Part shown: in pieces, positions 8,991 to 18,265 of the stretch
Position numbering within the stretch: the stretch's first letter is position 1
Layout: the number at the start of each line of letters is the position of its first letter
Source of the DNA: a bacterium
GTDB taxonomy: Bacteria > Vulcanimicrobiota > Vulcanimicrobiia > Eremiobacterales > Eremiobacteraceae
Direction of reading: 5' to 3'
Assembly (NCBI GenBank): GCA_902812405.1
Contig: CADDZI010000012.1
Coordinates: 1-51,429 of the forward strand
DNA length: 51,429 bases
Notes under the pieces: model-generated
The model's database searches: none
The model's input: only the letters and a program-made list of their open reading frames with translations
What the model was told of the DNA's origin: nothing
Made by a program: the position numbers and the translations under genes

Positions 8991-10550
8991 ATGAAAATCA
9001 CCGTCCGCGCCGGCGCGCCCAAGAGTGTCAAGGCGGATGCTTTGGCTCTTGGCATGTTCAACGACGGCAAGCCCTTGGCCGCATATACCGCCGTCAACGC
9101 AGCCCTGGGAGGCGTCCTGGATGACATGCGCAGGCGCGGCGAGCTACGGGGCCGGCGAGGCGAAGTCCACGTGCTTCCCGCAGGCAAGCGGCTGGGCGCC
9201 AAACGGGTTATCCTCGTGGGACTCGGCGAGCGCGCCACTTTTCATCCCGAGACGCTGGCTCGCTATGCCGGGCAGGCAGTCCGAACTGCCGCCGCCCGCG
9301 GGCTGGCCTACCTCGCGGTCGTCATCCCCGAGCCCCTTCCGTTTTCGGCCTCTCTGGGACTGGAGAACGCAACGGAAGGCGCCCTCATGGCAACCTTCGA
9401 CCCCTCACCCTACCGATCGGCAAAGGATCGGCGTCCGGATGCGGTCGGTACGGTGACGTTCATCGTCGAAAAGCCCGACACGGCGCGCTCTCTTTCCGAT
9501 GCGGTGCGCCGCGGGAGCATCCTCGGCGAGGCCGCCAATGTCGTTCGCGAGATGGTCAATGCACCGTCGAATGAGATGACGCCCACCCACTTGGCGCGCC
9601 GTGCTGCCGACCTGGGCCGCAAACATGGTGTGAAGGTCAGCATCCTCGAGCGCGCCGACATGAAGCGCCTGGGCATGGGTTCGATGCTCGCGGTGGCGGC
9701 CGGCTCGGATGAGCCGCCCAAAGCCATCATCATGGAGTATCGCGGCAACCCGCGTTCGAAGACCACGCTGGGGCTTGTGGGCAAAGGCATCACCTTCGAC
9801 ACGGGCGGCATTTCGCTCAAGCCCGCCACTGATATGGATGCCATGAAGGGAGATATGGCAGGCGGGGCGGCGGTGATCGGCGCCATGGCGGCCATCGCAC
9901 AGCTGCGGCCGGCGATCAACGTCGTCGGCATCGTCATGGCGACGGAGAACATGCCCTCGGGGAAGGCCACCAAACCCGGCGACGTCGTGCGCGCCATGAA
10001 CGGCAAGAGCATTGAGATCATCAACACGGATGCCGAAGGCCGTTTGGTCCTGGCCGACGGACTGTGCTACGCACGCAAGCTGGGTGCCACCCACCTGGTG
10101 GACATTGCCACGCTGACCGGCGCAGCCGTCGTGGCCCTGGGCAATACCTCAACCGCCGTCATGGCCAACGACCGTCAGCTGGTGGACCTCTTCCACGAAG
10201 CTGCGGCCCCATACGGGGAACGGTACTGGGAGCTGCCGCTCTTCCCCGAGTATGCCGAGCTCATCAAAAGTCCCATCGCCGACATGAAGAATTCCGGCGG
10301 CCGACAGGCGGGGTCGATCTTTGCCGCGATGTTCCTCAAGGAGTTCGTGGAGGGCACCCCGTGGGTGCATTTGGATATCGCCGGCACGTCCTGGACCGAC
10401 AAAGAGAACGGGCACCTCGTCAAGGGGCCAACCGCCGTCTCGATGCGCCCGCTCGTACGCCTGGCGGAATTGCTGGCCGAGCGGCCCGTCCATACCAAGG
10501 CCGACGAAGCCGCGCATCAGCGCCTCACGCCCGCCGTCCCCACCGCATAG
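8991..10550 (+). CDS. pepA: Leucyl aminopeptidase (M17 family)
   Basis: A 519-residue cytosolic dimetal aminopeptidase. Metal and catalytic residues line up with the E. coli enzyme: K265, D270, K277, D288, D347, E349 and R351, in GKGITFDTGGISLKP and the M17 signature NTDAEGRLVL. The start is set by a good Shine-Dalgarno (AGGAGAAGG) upstream of ATG 8991. The open frame extends further upstream, but that part has no homology. Its 3-prime side is followed by a repeat cluster that separates it from the convergent gene at 10851. Confidence 0.95.
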   Translation: MKITVRAGAPKSVKADALALGMFNDGKPLAAYTAVNAALGGVLDDMRRRGELRGRRGEVHVLPAGKRLGAKRVILVGLGERATFHPETLARYAGQAVRTAAARGLAYLAVVIPEPLPFSASLGLENATEGALMATFDPSPYRSAKDRRPDAVGTVTFIVEKPDTARSLSDAVRRGSILGEAANVVREMVNAPSNEMTPTHLARRAADLGRKHGVKVSILERADMKRLGMGSMLAVAAGSDEPPKAIIMEYRGNPRSKTTLGLVGKGITFDTGGISLKPATDMDAMKGDMAGGAAVIGAMAAIAQLRPAINVVGIVMATENMPSGKATKPGDVVRAMNGKSIEIINTDAEGRLVLADGLCYARKLGATHLVDIATLTGAAVVALGNTSTAVMANDRQLVDLFHEAAAPYGERYWELPLFPEYAELIKSPIADMKNSGGRQAGSIFAAMFLKEFVEGTPWVHLDIAGTSWTDKENGHLVKGPTAVSMRPLVRLAELLAERPVHTKADEAAHQRLTPAVPTA

Positions 10551-10599
10551 CGTTCGCACCGGCAGGCCGTTGGGCGCCGCACGTCGCGAGAGCCCTTCG

Positions 10600-10843
10600 G
10601 TAGCGGTCGCGCTTGCGCGACCGGGCGAAACATCACCCCGTGGGGCCGGTCTGACCCTCCCAAAAGGCTAGCCTCTGTCGGCCGCGCCAGCGCGGCCGCT
10701 ACAGACAAAGGGCGCCACATCATGACGTAGCAGTCGCGCCAGCGCGAGGCGCGTGAGGTAGCGGTCGCGCTTGCGCGACCGAGAGAACGTCACGCCTCGC
10801 GCGCGGCGTCGGGTTTTGTCGGCCGCGCAAGCGCGGCCGCTAC
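10600..10843. repeat. Cluster of five palindromic REP-like elements
   Basis: Five copies of a roughly 25-bp imperfect palindrome fill the 300-bp gap between the convergent genes pepA and 10851. Each has an outer GTAGCGG arm, a CGCGC-TT-GCGCG core and an outer CCGA. Copies lie at 10600-10623 (+), 10678-10702 (-), 10727-10751 (+, degenerate), 10758-10782 (+) and 10819-10843 (-). Some carry GGTCGCGC, others GGCCGCGC, with matching changes in the other arm, so the palindrome is maintained. The same element recurs at about 26.8, 38.0 and 51.4 kb. No coding potential is seen here. Confidence 0.85.
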
Positions 10844-10850
10844 AGCAAGG

Positions 10851-11429
10851 TCAGTACGAGAACGTCACGGGCTGCTGCAAAATAAACTTGGCCTGAGCTC
10901 CCTTATCCAGCGTGACGTCCGTCTTGCTGTTAAGGCCGTACAAAACCCCGGCCGTCAGTCCCAGTGCGCCACCCGCGTTGGTCCCCAGCCACTTGCCGAG
11001 GATGTTGCCGGCAATCATCCCGACCGCGGCTGCAATCGCCACCGTTCCGATGTTGTTCTTCCTATGCTCCTGCACGGAATCCAACTTCAGGTAGACAACC
11101 CGTGTATTGCCGTTGGCGAGCTTCATGCGATCGATGACGAAGCTCAACTCGGGCTTGGTGCCTTGCCCGGCCTTCCTGACCTTGACGACGCGCGCTTCAA
11201 GGCGTGCCCCTGCGAAGAGGCTGTTGTCGTCCGGATATGGTTTCTGCACGGTGAAGGTAAAGGTTTCACCTACCGTCGCACTCTTCGAACTCACCGTGCT
11301 GTTGGATGTCGCATGGATCAGCATGCCCGGTTGCAACGTAATGGTTTTAGCAGCCGCCGCCACAGGCACGACAGAGGTACCAATGACGAAGGCCAGGGAG
11401 AGGAGACCAGCCGCAATGCGTAAATTCAT
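10851..11429 (-). CDS. Exported protein of unknown function with glycine-zipper segment
   Basis: A 192-residue protein that I do not recognise as a named family. Residues 1-27 form a signal peptide (core AAGLLSLAFVIGTSVVPVAAA, presumed cut near AAA-K28). A beta-rich central part follows (30-120). Residues 126-165 are a glycine/alanine-rich hydrophobic stretch (AVGMIAGNILGKWLG then AGGALGLTAGVLYG) that resembles a glycine zipper. The tail is VTLDKGAQAKFILQQPV. It is probably a periplasmic or outer-membrane-associated protein. The start has a strong AAGGAGT Shine-Dalgarno. It lies 72 bp downstream of purF on the same strand, but nothing links it to purines. Confidence 0.75.
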   Translation of the reverse strand: MNLRIAAGLLSLAFVIGTSVVPVAAAAKTITLQPGMLIHATSNSTVSSKSATVGETFTFTVQKPYPDDNSLFAGARLEARVVKVRKAGQGTKPELSFVIDRMKLANGNTRVVYLKLDSVQEHRKNNIGTVAIAAAVGMIAGNILGKWLGTNAGGALGLTAGVLYGLNSKTDVTLDKGAQAKFILQQPVTFSY

Positions 11430-11501
11430 GAAGACTCCTTTGTGGATGCGAAATACCGCTGCTGCGAAAGCCGTCTTCGCGGTGATGGCCTGTCTTTCCG
11501 T

Positions 11502-12962
11502 TTAGGACGTGATAGCCTGGGGTTCGCGCACTTTCCCGGCGAGTTGTTCGTGGATGCCCTCGGGGTAACGTCCCGTGAAGCAGCCCATGCAAAACTCCCC
11601 GCGCGGGCGCCCGGTGGCCGCAACCAAGCCCTCTTCGCTCAGGTAGCCGAGCGAGTCCGCATCGATCGCTTTGCAAATTTCGGGAACGCTGAAGTTAGCC
11701 GCGATGAGCTGTTCGTAGGTGGCGGTGTCCACGCCCAAAAAGCACGGATGTCGCATCGGCGGGCACGTCAGGCGGACGTGGACCTCGCGGGCGCCGGCCT
11801 TGCGCAGCATGGCTACCAGCTGGCGCGTGGTCGTTCCCCGCACGATGGAGTCATCGACGAGCACCACGCGCTTGCCCCGCAGATTGGCCACCAACGGGTT
11901 GAACTTCAACTTCACGCCCTGGGCTCGCAGGCTCTGATCGGGCGAGATGAAGGTCCGTCCGATGTAGCGGTTCTTCATGAGGCCTTCGATGTACGGCAGC
12001 CCGGATTCGTCGGCATACCCGATGGCTGCCGCCGTCGCGCTGTCGGGCACGCCGATGACGACGTCCGCCTCGACCGGCTGCTCACGCGCAATGGCCCGCC
12101 CCATCCGGTAGCGCGCCAAGTACAACTCCTGCCCCGCGTACACCGTGTCCGGGCGCGAAAAGTAGATGTACTCGAAGATGCAGTGTGCCGGCTGGCGCCC
12201 GGTCTCTATGCGGCGCGACCGCATGCCGTGCTCATCGATGATGATGATCTCTCCGGGCGAGACTTCGCGCACGAATTCCGCTCCGACGGTGTTGAGCGCG
12301 CACGACTCGGAAGCCAGCATCCAGCCCTCGCCGTAACGGCCCACGCACAAGGGGCGCACCCCCCACGGGTCGCGGAAACCGAAGAGCTGGCGCTCCGTAG
12401 CGAGCACGATGGAGAAGGCACCGATGCAGCGCTGCATGATCTCGGCAATCCGCTGCTCCATGTTGCCGTGATCGAGACCCGCCAGGAGCTGGGCCATGAC
12501 ATCGGAATCGGATTCGGCCCTCCCGGCCACCTCCCCCGGCAGGAAAGCACGCAGTGCCTCCGTGTTGACCAAGTTGCCGTTGTGGGCAAGGGCAAAGGTT
12601 CCCAACGAGGATTCGGCCAGCAAGGGCTGGGCGTTATAGACGACCGATGAACCGGTCGTTGAGTACCGCGTATGGCCGACGGACAGATAGCCCGGCAGGT
12701 CGGCCAAAATCTGCTCGGTGAAGATCTGGGAGAGCAGGCCCATCTGCTTGTGGCAGCGCAGGTCGGCGCCGTCGGAAACGGCAATACCGGCACTCTCCTG
12801 TCCGCGGTGCTGGAGGGCGTAGAGGGCAAAATAGGTGGGCCGGGCGACGTTTTCTCCAGGCGCGTAGATCCCGCAGACGCCGCAGGCGTCGTAGACCGCG
12901 TCCTCGCTGCCGGCCGGTTTTGGCGAATAGACGGGTGGCCGGGCGCGCCCCTGGGCTGACAT
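11502..12962 (-). CDS. purF: Amidophosphoribosyltransferase (Fe-S type)
   Basis: A 486-residue enzyme for the first committed purine step, PRPP plus glutamine to phosphoribosylamine. The N-terminal Ntn glutaminase starts at C27 (CGVCGIY), which implies a propeptide of 26 residues to be removed, longer than the 11 of Bacillus. The phosphoribosyltransferase domain has the PRPP loop VVLVDDSIVRGTT. Cysteines in CIFEYIYFSRPDT, RHPCFLG and FCMGCFTG match the ligands of the oxygen-sensitive [4Fe-4S] class. It follows purD with a 35-bp gap on the same strand. Confidence 0.96.
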   Translation of the reverse strand: MSAQGRARPPVYSPKPAGSEDAVYDACGVCGIYAPGENVARPTYFALYALQHRGQESAGIAVSDGADLRCHKQMGLLSQIFTEQILADLPGYLSVGHTRYSTTGSSVVYNAQPLLAESSLGTFALAHNGNLVNTEALRAFLPGEVAGRAESDSDVMAQLLAGLDHGNMEQRIAEIMQRCIGAFSIVLATERQLFGFRDPWGVRPLCVGRYGEGWMLASESCALNTVGAEFVREVSPGEIIIIDEHGMRSRRIETGRQPAHCIFEYIYFSRPDTVYAGQELYLARYRMGRAIAREQPVEADVVIGVPDSATAAAIGYADESGLPYIEGLMKNRYIGRTFISPDQSLRAQGVKLKFNPLVANLRGKRVVLVDDSIVRGTTTRQLVAMLRKAGAREVHVRLTCPPMRHPCFLGVDTATYEQLIAANFSVPEICKAIDADSLGYLSEEGLVAATGRPRGEFCMGCFTGRYPEGIHEQLAGKVREPQAITS

Positions 12963-12997
12963 CTTCTTCTAACCTTACCGGAAACCGAGGCCGTCTG

Positions 12998-14308
12998 TCA
13001 ACGAACCGAGGTCACCACGCGCTGCGCAATGTCGCGGCGCCAGCGCAGTTCGGCGCCCTGAGGCAGGCTGCGGATATACGCATCCACCGCATCGTACGCA
13101 CGAGCACGCGCCCGGGCCAGATCCGAGCCCACTGCGCAGATGGTCAGAATCCGCCCTCCGCTGGCATCGACACGGGTTCCGCGCAAACGCGAGTTCCCCC
13201 AAAAACCAAAAAGGTCAGGCGACCCCGACACGTCGGGCCCAGGAAAGAGCGGCAACCCGCTCAGGGGTGTGGATTGCTGTGGATAACCTGGGCTTGCCAG
13301 GACGACGCCGACGCATCCGCCGGGTAGGTTGCGGCATTCCCCGGATACCTGACCCAATTCACCCTGGGCTGTGGCGACGAACAGCCGGCAGAGGTCGCCC
13401 TCCAGGCGAGGTAGTACGACTTGCGTTTCCGGATCGCCCAGGCGGGCGTTAAACTCCAAAACCTTGGGGCCGTGCGCCGTCATCATGAGCCCGCCATACA
13501 GGCAGCCGCGATAGGCAATGCTTTCGGCACGCAAACCTGCCAGAACCGGCTCGAAAATCGTTCTACGAATCTCTTCGAGCTGGGCGGCGTCGGCCACAAC
13601 GTCCGCTGCCGGCGAATAGGCCCCCATGCCACCCGTGTTTGGGCCCCGATCCTCGTCCAGAGCCCGCTTGTAGTCGCAAGCGCTCTCCAAAAGCAGATAC
13701 GTCTCGCCGTCGGTGAGTGCCATGACCGAGACCTCACGGCCCGTTAGGACCTCCTCGACCACGACTGTCGAACCTCCGCCGGGAAGTTCGCGCCGGTCGT
13801 ACCAGGCGGTCACAACTTCGCGGGCTTCGTCCGGACTCGAACAGACCACCACGCCCTTACCAGCCGCCAACCCGTCGGCCTTGAGCACCACCGGACCGGG
13901 GAAATTCTCAAGAGCGCGCTCGGCCTGGCGTCGGTCGTGCGCCAGGCAAAAGCGGGCGGTCGGAATTCCATGGCGCTCCATAAACTGCTTTGCGAAGGCC
14001 TTGCTGGTTTCAAGGCGTGCGCCGGCTCTGCCGGGACCGAAAACCGCCACATCTGCGGCCCGCAGGGCATCGGCCACCCCGGCTGCGAGCGGGCCCTCCG
14101 GCCCGATCACCGCCAGTTCGATGCCTTCGCTGCGCGCTCGCGCGGCCAGTTCACGGCCAGCCGTCGCCGCAATCTCCCAATTCTCACCGACAAGAGCCGT
14201 TCCCGCGTTGCCGGGAGCGGCAAACACCCGGCTGACCAGCGGTGACTGAGCCAATTTCCAAGCTAGGGCATGCTCCCGCGCACCGGAGCCAACCACGAGG
14301 ACTTTCAC
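12998..14308 (-). CDS. purD: Phosphoribosylamine--glycine ligase
   Basis: A 436-residue ATP-grasp ligase that joins glycine to phosphoribosylamine. It has the N-terminal VLVVGSGAREHALAWKL motif, the ATP-grasp core VLKADGLAAGKGVVV, the DYKRALDEDRGPNTGGMGAYSP signature in part (DRGPNTGGMGAYSP) and the metal region VLEFNARLGDPETQ. Length is normal. The start is GTG at 14308. It lies upstream of purF, so purD and purF form a pair behind a possible promoter at about 14424-14451. Confidence 0.97.
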   Translation of the reverse strand: MKVLVVGSGAREHALAWKLAQSPLVSRVFAAPGNAGTALVGENWEIAATAGRELAARARSEGIELAVIGPEGPLAAGVADALRAADVAVFGPGRAGARLETSKAFAKQFMERHGIPTARFCLAHDRRQAERALENFPGPVVLKADGLAAGKGVVVCSSPDEAREVVTAWYDRRELPGGGSTVVVEEVLTGREVSVMALTDGETYLLLESACDYKRALDEDRGPNTGGMGAYSPAADVVADAAQLEEIRRTIFEPVLAGLRAESIAYRGCLYGGLMMTAHGPKVLEFNARLGDPETQVVLPRLEGDLCRLFVATAQGELGQVSGECRNLPGGCVGVVLASPGYPQQSTPLSGLPLFPGPDVSGSPDLFGFWGNSRLRGTRVDASGGRILTICAVGSDLARARARAYDAVDAYIRSLPQGAELRWRRDIAQRVVTSVR

Positions 14309-14423
14309 GCGGTGCCCCGATGAGCACGCGCGTCAGGAGACAGCGCCTCATTTCGTACCGCGGCGTCTGCAGGTTTGAGAATCTGTGCCTTGGGCCGATC
14401 CTCACAACGGATGTCTCGACGCC

Positions 14424-14451
14424 TATACAGCATGGTAGCGCGCATTGTCAT
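14424..14451 (-). promoter_or_regulatory. Possible sigma-70-type promoter of purD-purF
   Basis: In the 152-bp gap between guaA and purD, the minus strand reads ATGACA (14451-14446), a 16-bp spacer, then TGTATA (14429-14424), about 115 bp upstream of the purD start codon. The match is moderate and read by eye only. Confidence 0.3.
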
Positions 14452-14460
14452 TCGACGCCG

Positions 14461-16011
14461 TCACTCCCACTCGATCGTCGCCGGGGGCTTGCTCGTCACG
14501 TCGTACACCACACGGTTGACCTCGGGCACTTCGTTGACGATCCGTGTTGCGATGCGCTGCAAAAGCGCGGGCGGCAGGTGCGCCCAGTCGGCCGTCATGC
14601 CGTCGTCGCTCGTGACCGCGCGCACCGCCACCAAATTTCCGTAGGTGCGAAAATCGCCCATCACGCCGACGCTGCGCAGCGGCGTCAGGATCGCAAAGTA
14701 CTGCCAGGGGGCCTCGACCCCGTCCCGTTCGATCTCCTCGCGCACGATGGCATCCGCCCGGCGCACGACCTCCAACCGCTCCGGGGTTACGGCACCCAGA
14801 ATACGCACCGCCAAACCCGGCCCCGGGAAGGGCTGACGATTGACGATCCGGGCCGGCAGACCCAATTCGCGCCCCAGCCGGCGCACTTCATCCTTAAAGA
14901 GCAGGCGCAGCGGCTCCACCAGCCTGAGATTCATGTGCTCGGGAAGCCCACCCACGTTGTGATGCGTCTTGATCTTGGCGCCGCTCTTGCTGTGCGGCGT
15001 CTTGCTTTCGATGACGTCCGGATAGAGCGTTCCCTGAACCAGAAACTCCACGCCCGGGATGCGCGCCGCTTGCTCCTCGAAGACCGCAATGAATTCGCGC
15101 CCGATGATCGCGCGCTTCTCCTCCGGGTCTTCCACGCCCGCCAACGCGGCCAGGAAACGCTCGCGCGCATCCACGGCCACCAGGTTCAAGTGCAGCACGT
15201 CGCGGAACGCGGCCACGACGTCGTGGGCTTCGCCGGCACGCAAAAGACCGTGATCCACGAAGACGCACGTCAACCGGTCGCCGATGGCACGAGCCACAAG
15301 GGTCGCCGCGACGGCGCTGTCGACCCCGCCCGAGAGGGCGCAGATCGCCCGCCCGGTCCCCACCTGCCCGCGAATCTCCTCGATCGCCCGGTCAATGAAC
15401 GAGCTCATTTCCCATAGCTCGCGCAGACCCGCGATCTTGCGCAGGAAGTTGCGCAGGATGGTGCGGCCATGCTCGGTGTGGCGCACTTCGGGATGAAACT
15501 GAACGCCGTAGCGCCGGGATTCCGGATCGCCGCACGCCGCCACGGGGCAGGTCGCGGTGTGGGCCAGCTTGAGGAAGCCGCGGGGCAAAGCGGTGACCGT
15601 GTCGCCGTGGCTCATCCACACCTGGGATCGCCCCGGTACGTCCAAAAAGAGCAGGGATTGCGCCGCATCCACGATCAACTCGCTGCGGCCGTACTCGCGC
15701 ACGACGCCCGGCACGACCGTCCCCCCGCACGCCTGCGCGAGCTCCTGCATGCCGTAGCAAATGCCCAAAATCGGTTTTCTCGCACGCAGGATGCGAGCGT
15801 CCAGGTGCGGCGCGTCGGGCTCCAGCACGCTGCGGGGCCCGCCTGTCAAAATGTACGCCGACGGCTCGCGCTCAAGCACGTTCTCCCAGGCAGCGTCGTG
15901 CGGAAAGATCTCGCAGTAGACGCGCTCCTCGCGCACCCGGCGGGCGATCAACTGCGCATACTGGGCGCCGAAATCGACGATGGCCACCCATTCGCGCGGC
16001 GCGGCCCTCAC
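14461..16011 (-). CDS. guaA: GMP synthase (glutamine-hydrolysing)
   Basis: A 516-residue enzyme that converts XMP to GMP. The N-terminal class I glutaminase has [17 protein letters not shown], the nucleophile Cys in [10 protein letters not shown] and the His/Glu pair near the PEVRHTEHG segment. The synthetase part has the PP-loop [12 protein letters not shown]. The C-terminal dimerisation domain ends [17 protein letters not shown], the classic GuaA terminus. The GTG at 16011 overlaps the stop of the preceding PurP paralogue (GTGA) and has GGAG upstream. The frame stays open further upstream, but that part is not homologous. Coupling to the PurP genes places GMP formation directly with late IMP synthesis. 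Confidence 0.96.
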   Translation of the reverse strand: MRAAPREWVAIVDFGAQYAQLIARRVREERVYCEIFPHDAAWENVLEREPSAYILTGGPRSVLEPDAPHLDARILRARKPILGICYGMQELAQACGGTVVPGVVREYGRSELIVDAAQSLLFLDVPGRSQVWMSHGDTVTALPRGFLKLAHTATCPVAACGDPESRRYGVQFHPEVRHTEHGRTILRNFLRKIAGLRELWEMSSFIDRAIEEIRGQVGTGRAICALSGGVDSAVAATLVARAIGDRLTCVFVDHGLLRAGEAHDVVAAFRDVLHLNLVAVDARERFLAALAGVEDPEEKRAIIGREFIAVFEEQAARIPGVEFLVQGTLYPDVIESKTPHSKSGAKIKTHHNVGGLPEHMNLRLVEPLRLLFKDEVRRLGRELGLPARIVNRQPFPGPGLAVRILGAVTPERLEVVRRADAIVREEIERDGVEAPWQYFAILTPLRSVGVMGDFRTYGNLVAVRAVTSDDGMTADWAHLPPALLQRIATRIVNEVPEVNRVVYDVTSKPPATIEWE

Positions 16012-17147
16012 GTGCAGATCTCCGCCAGGCGGCTTTGATCGCGCGCTTGGGCGATTTCCCACGCAATGCGTTCGCCGACCGACATCTCGCGACCCCACCG
16101 GTATGCCGAGTATGGGGTATACTTCGTGCCCGGCGATCCCGGGATGCGCAGGCTGACGTCGTACACGATGAAGCTCTTGGGCGGACCCGCCGCAATGACG
16201 CACTGCAGCGCAAACGGACCGATGATGCCCGGCGGGTGCAGGCGTTGGGTTGCGCGGACGAAGCGTTCGCCCATCTCGAAGGCTTGTTCCAGCATCGATT
16301 CCGTCACCGTTGCGGCAATGTGCCCGGCCTCCTCCAGCGACGCGGTGAACGCCGCGCCCAGCGGTGCCTGGTCGACGGCCAGCAGCGAGCGGATACCGTC
16401 GATGTTCGTCTGACGGCGTGTGTCCGTGCCCAGAAGTTCCAGCTCGCCATTTAGCGGCGACCAGAAAAAGTTCAGATTGACCGTCGGGCCGAGCACGTAC
16501 TCCTCCAACACCGCGCGGCGCAGGCCTTCCTCCGTAACCACCCCTAAAGCCAGGTAGTGGGCGGCCCGCTTGCGGTACTGCTCTGGCGTGGCAGCCACGA
16601 AGAACGCGCGCTCGAAGGAAACGCGGGCGTGCTGTGCCTTGATCATCGTCAGGCCGGCGATCTCATCCGGGCTCGCCAGACGCTTCGGACGGCGCAGCCC
16701 GGCCTCGTCCAGCAGACGGTACTGGTTGTCGGCTTCGTCGCGCTCCTCGGCCCGCAGAAGGCCACGCGCACCAAAGACAGGCACCCGCAGGCCGCGCTCG
16801 ATCTCGTCGTACGAGTAGCGCTGGCGGGCGTACACTTCAAACGACCGGTTGGGGATGAAGATGGCATGACGCGCCAGCAGCGCGTTCTGCACCTCCTGGT
16901 TCAAGACGTCCGCGAAGTGGTCGACCAGCAGCACCTCGTCCACGCATCCCGTGCCGTCCGGTCGCGAGCGGTAGGCCTGCGCGTAGGTTTTTTCCCTCCC
17001 ACGCGCTGCGACGACGACGCTGCGCAGCCCCATGCGCTTGGCGCCCAGGCAGACGTCCAGCGCCGAGTGGCTGCCGATGCAGGCCACGCTGAGGTGTGAT
17101 GGATCGTACGAGGCGAGGGCGGCGCTGACGGACGTCGCCGCGCTCAT
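16008..17147 (-). CDS. Divergent PurP paralogue with degenerate ATP-grasp loop
   Basis: A 379-residue homologue of PurP (DUF1246/DUF1297 architecture). Shared landmarks are [64 protein letters not shown] and [12 protein letters not shown]. The glycine-rich ATP loop of true PurP (K-x-x-G-A-x-G-G-x-G-Y) is instead K170[13 protein letters not shown], with no glycines. The active-site segment EISAR is replaced by [19 protein letters not shown]. From memory, archaeal genomes also carry such PurP/PurP2 pairs, and the role of the second is unsettled. Its ATG overlaps the stop of the canonical purP (ATGA) and its stop overlaps guaA, so it is tightly coupled. It could be a second subunit, or it could fill the missing IMP cyclohydrolase step. 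This is inference. Confidence 0.85.
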   Translation of the reverse strand: MSAATSVSAALASYDPSHLSVACIGSHSALDVCLGAKRMGLRSVVVAARGREKTYAQAYRSRPDGTGCVDEVLLVDHFADVLNQEVQNALLARHAIFIPNRSFEVYARQRYSYDEIERGLRVPVFGARGLLRAEERDEADNQYRLLDEAGLRRPKRLASPDEIAGLTMIKAQHARVSFERAFFVAATPEQYRKRAAHYLALGVVTEEGLRRAVLEEYVLGPTVNLNFFWSPLNGELELLGTDTRRQTNIDGIRSLLAVDQAPLGAAFTASLEEAGHIAATVTESMLEQAFEMGERFVRATQRLHPPGIIGPFALQCVIAAGPPKSFIVYDVSLRIPGSPGTKYTPYSAYRWGREMSVGERIAWEIAQARDQSRLAEICT

Positions 17148-18265
17148 CAGTTCGTGGGCACCCCCGGACCAGGGACGGCGACGGCGGCCGTATCCGGCGT
17201 CGCCCCTGCGTCGAGACGCAACCGGCTGGACTGGTCGAGGACCAAGTCCAAGCTGTTGGAGAGCAAGGCGTTCTTGATCTCGCGGGCGATGCGGCGCCCG
17301 GTCGACATCGGTTCGTCGTAGTTCAAGTACGAGTAGGGCGACCCGTCGATGAAGAGATTCGTGCCGGCCACGATACGCGCGGAAATCTCCATGAGGAAGA
17401 ACTGCGATTCGGGCGTCACGATCGTTTCCAGACAGAACGCACCGAACAGGCCGCGCGGCGGGCACAGCTCGCGGCTGGTCCGCACGACGGCCTCGCCCAT
17501 CTCGAAGGCCTCCGCCAACAACGACTCGCGCAGGCTGATTGGCTGATTCCCGATGACGACGTAGGAAGGCGAGATGTCCCAGCCTTCCTGGCTGGCCAGC
17601 GGGATGCGCCCCAGAGAGTCCACGTTGCTCTCGTAGCGGCGGTCCATGGACATGATTTCCAGCTTGCCGGTCAGCGGCGAGTAGAAGTAGTGGATGTAGA
17701 CCGGGACACCTAGGACGTACTCTTGGATAATGTAGCGCTGCTCGACGAGGTGCGAGGCGCGGGCTGCAAAATCGTCGGCGTTCTTGACGAACAGGTACCC
17801 CTTGCCGCCGTGCGCCCCGTAGAGTTTGACAATGACAGGACGGTCGATCTCATCGGCTTTTGTAAACTGGCGCGGCATGCGCAAGCCTGCACGCGTCAGC
17901 CACTCGCGCTGGCGCATGCGGTCGGCTTCCCAATCCAGAACCGCCTTGTTGCCGAAATAGGGCGTGCGCATGCGTTTGTGCTCGTCCAGAGAGAGGTACG
18001 CGACGAACGAGCCGTGCGGCACTAAAATCAGCTTGCGCCGGTTGAGCTCGCTCTCCAGTTTGGGGAAATCTCCGTAGCGCGGGATGACGATGACCTCGTC
18101 GACGAAGGCGAAACTCTTGTACAGACGTTCGTTGTGGGGCGTCACGACGGCAAGGGTGTGGAAACCTTCGTCTTTGGCCCCCTTGAGAATCTGCAGGGCC
18201 GAGTGGCTGCCCAAGGTGGCGATCGTGAAGAGCGAGGGCAACGGGCCGGCGGCTTTGGACATCAT
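17147..18265 (-). CDS. purP: Formate-dependent AICAR ligase (PurP)
   Basis: A 372-residue ATP-grasp enzyme predicted to make FAICAR from AICAR, formate and ATP, replacing the folate-dependent PurH transformylase. It has LGSHSALQILKGAKDEGF (G19-S20-H21), VPHGSFVAYL, the intact nucleotide loop VIVKLYGAHGGKGYLF (147-157), IHYFYSPLTGKLEIMSMDR, RYESNVDSLGRIP, SLRESLLAEAFEMGE, MEISARIVAGTN and STGRRIAREIK. These follow the Methanocaldococcus enzyme closely. The ATG at 18265 overlaps the preceding stop (ATGA); a second ATG follows at 18262. It is coupled upstream to the PurS-like gene and downstream to its own paralogue. Confidence 0.9.
   Translation of the reverse strand: MMSKAAGPLPSLFTIATLGSHSALQILKGAKDEGFHTLAVVTPHNERLYKSFAFVDEVIVIPRYGDFPKLESELNRRKLILVPHGSFVAYLSLDEHKRMRTPYFGNKAVLDWEADRMRQREWLTRAGLRMPRQFTKADEIDRPVIVKLYGAHGGKGYLFVKNADDFAARASHLVEQRYIIQEYVLGVPVYIHYFYSPLTGKLEIMSMDRRYESNVDSLGRIPLASQEGWDISPSYVVIGNQPISLRESLLAEAFEMGEAVVRTSRELCPPRGLFGAFCLETIVTPESQFFLMEISARIVAGTNLFIDGSPYSYLNYDEPMSTGRRIAREIKNALLSNSLDLVLDQSSRLRLDAGATPDTAAVAVPGPGVPTN

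Noticed and set aside
10600-10843. Repeat cluster as a CRISPR array
   Set aside because: The units are palindromic, vary in orientation, have irregular spacing and flanks that are not unique spacers, and there are no cas genes.
14242-15417. 391-codon plus-strand open frame opposite purD/guaA
   Set aside because: It is antisense to GuaA, whose motifs and C-terminus are unambiguous.
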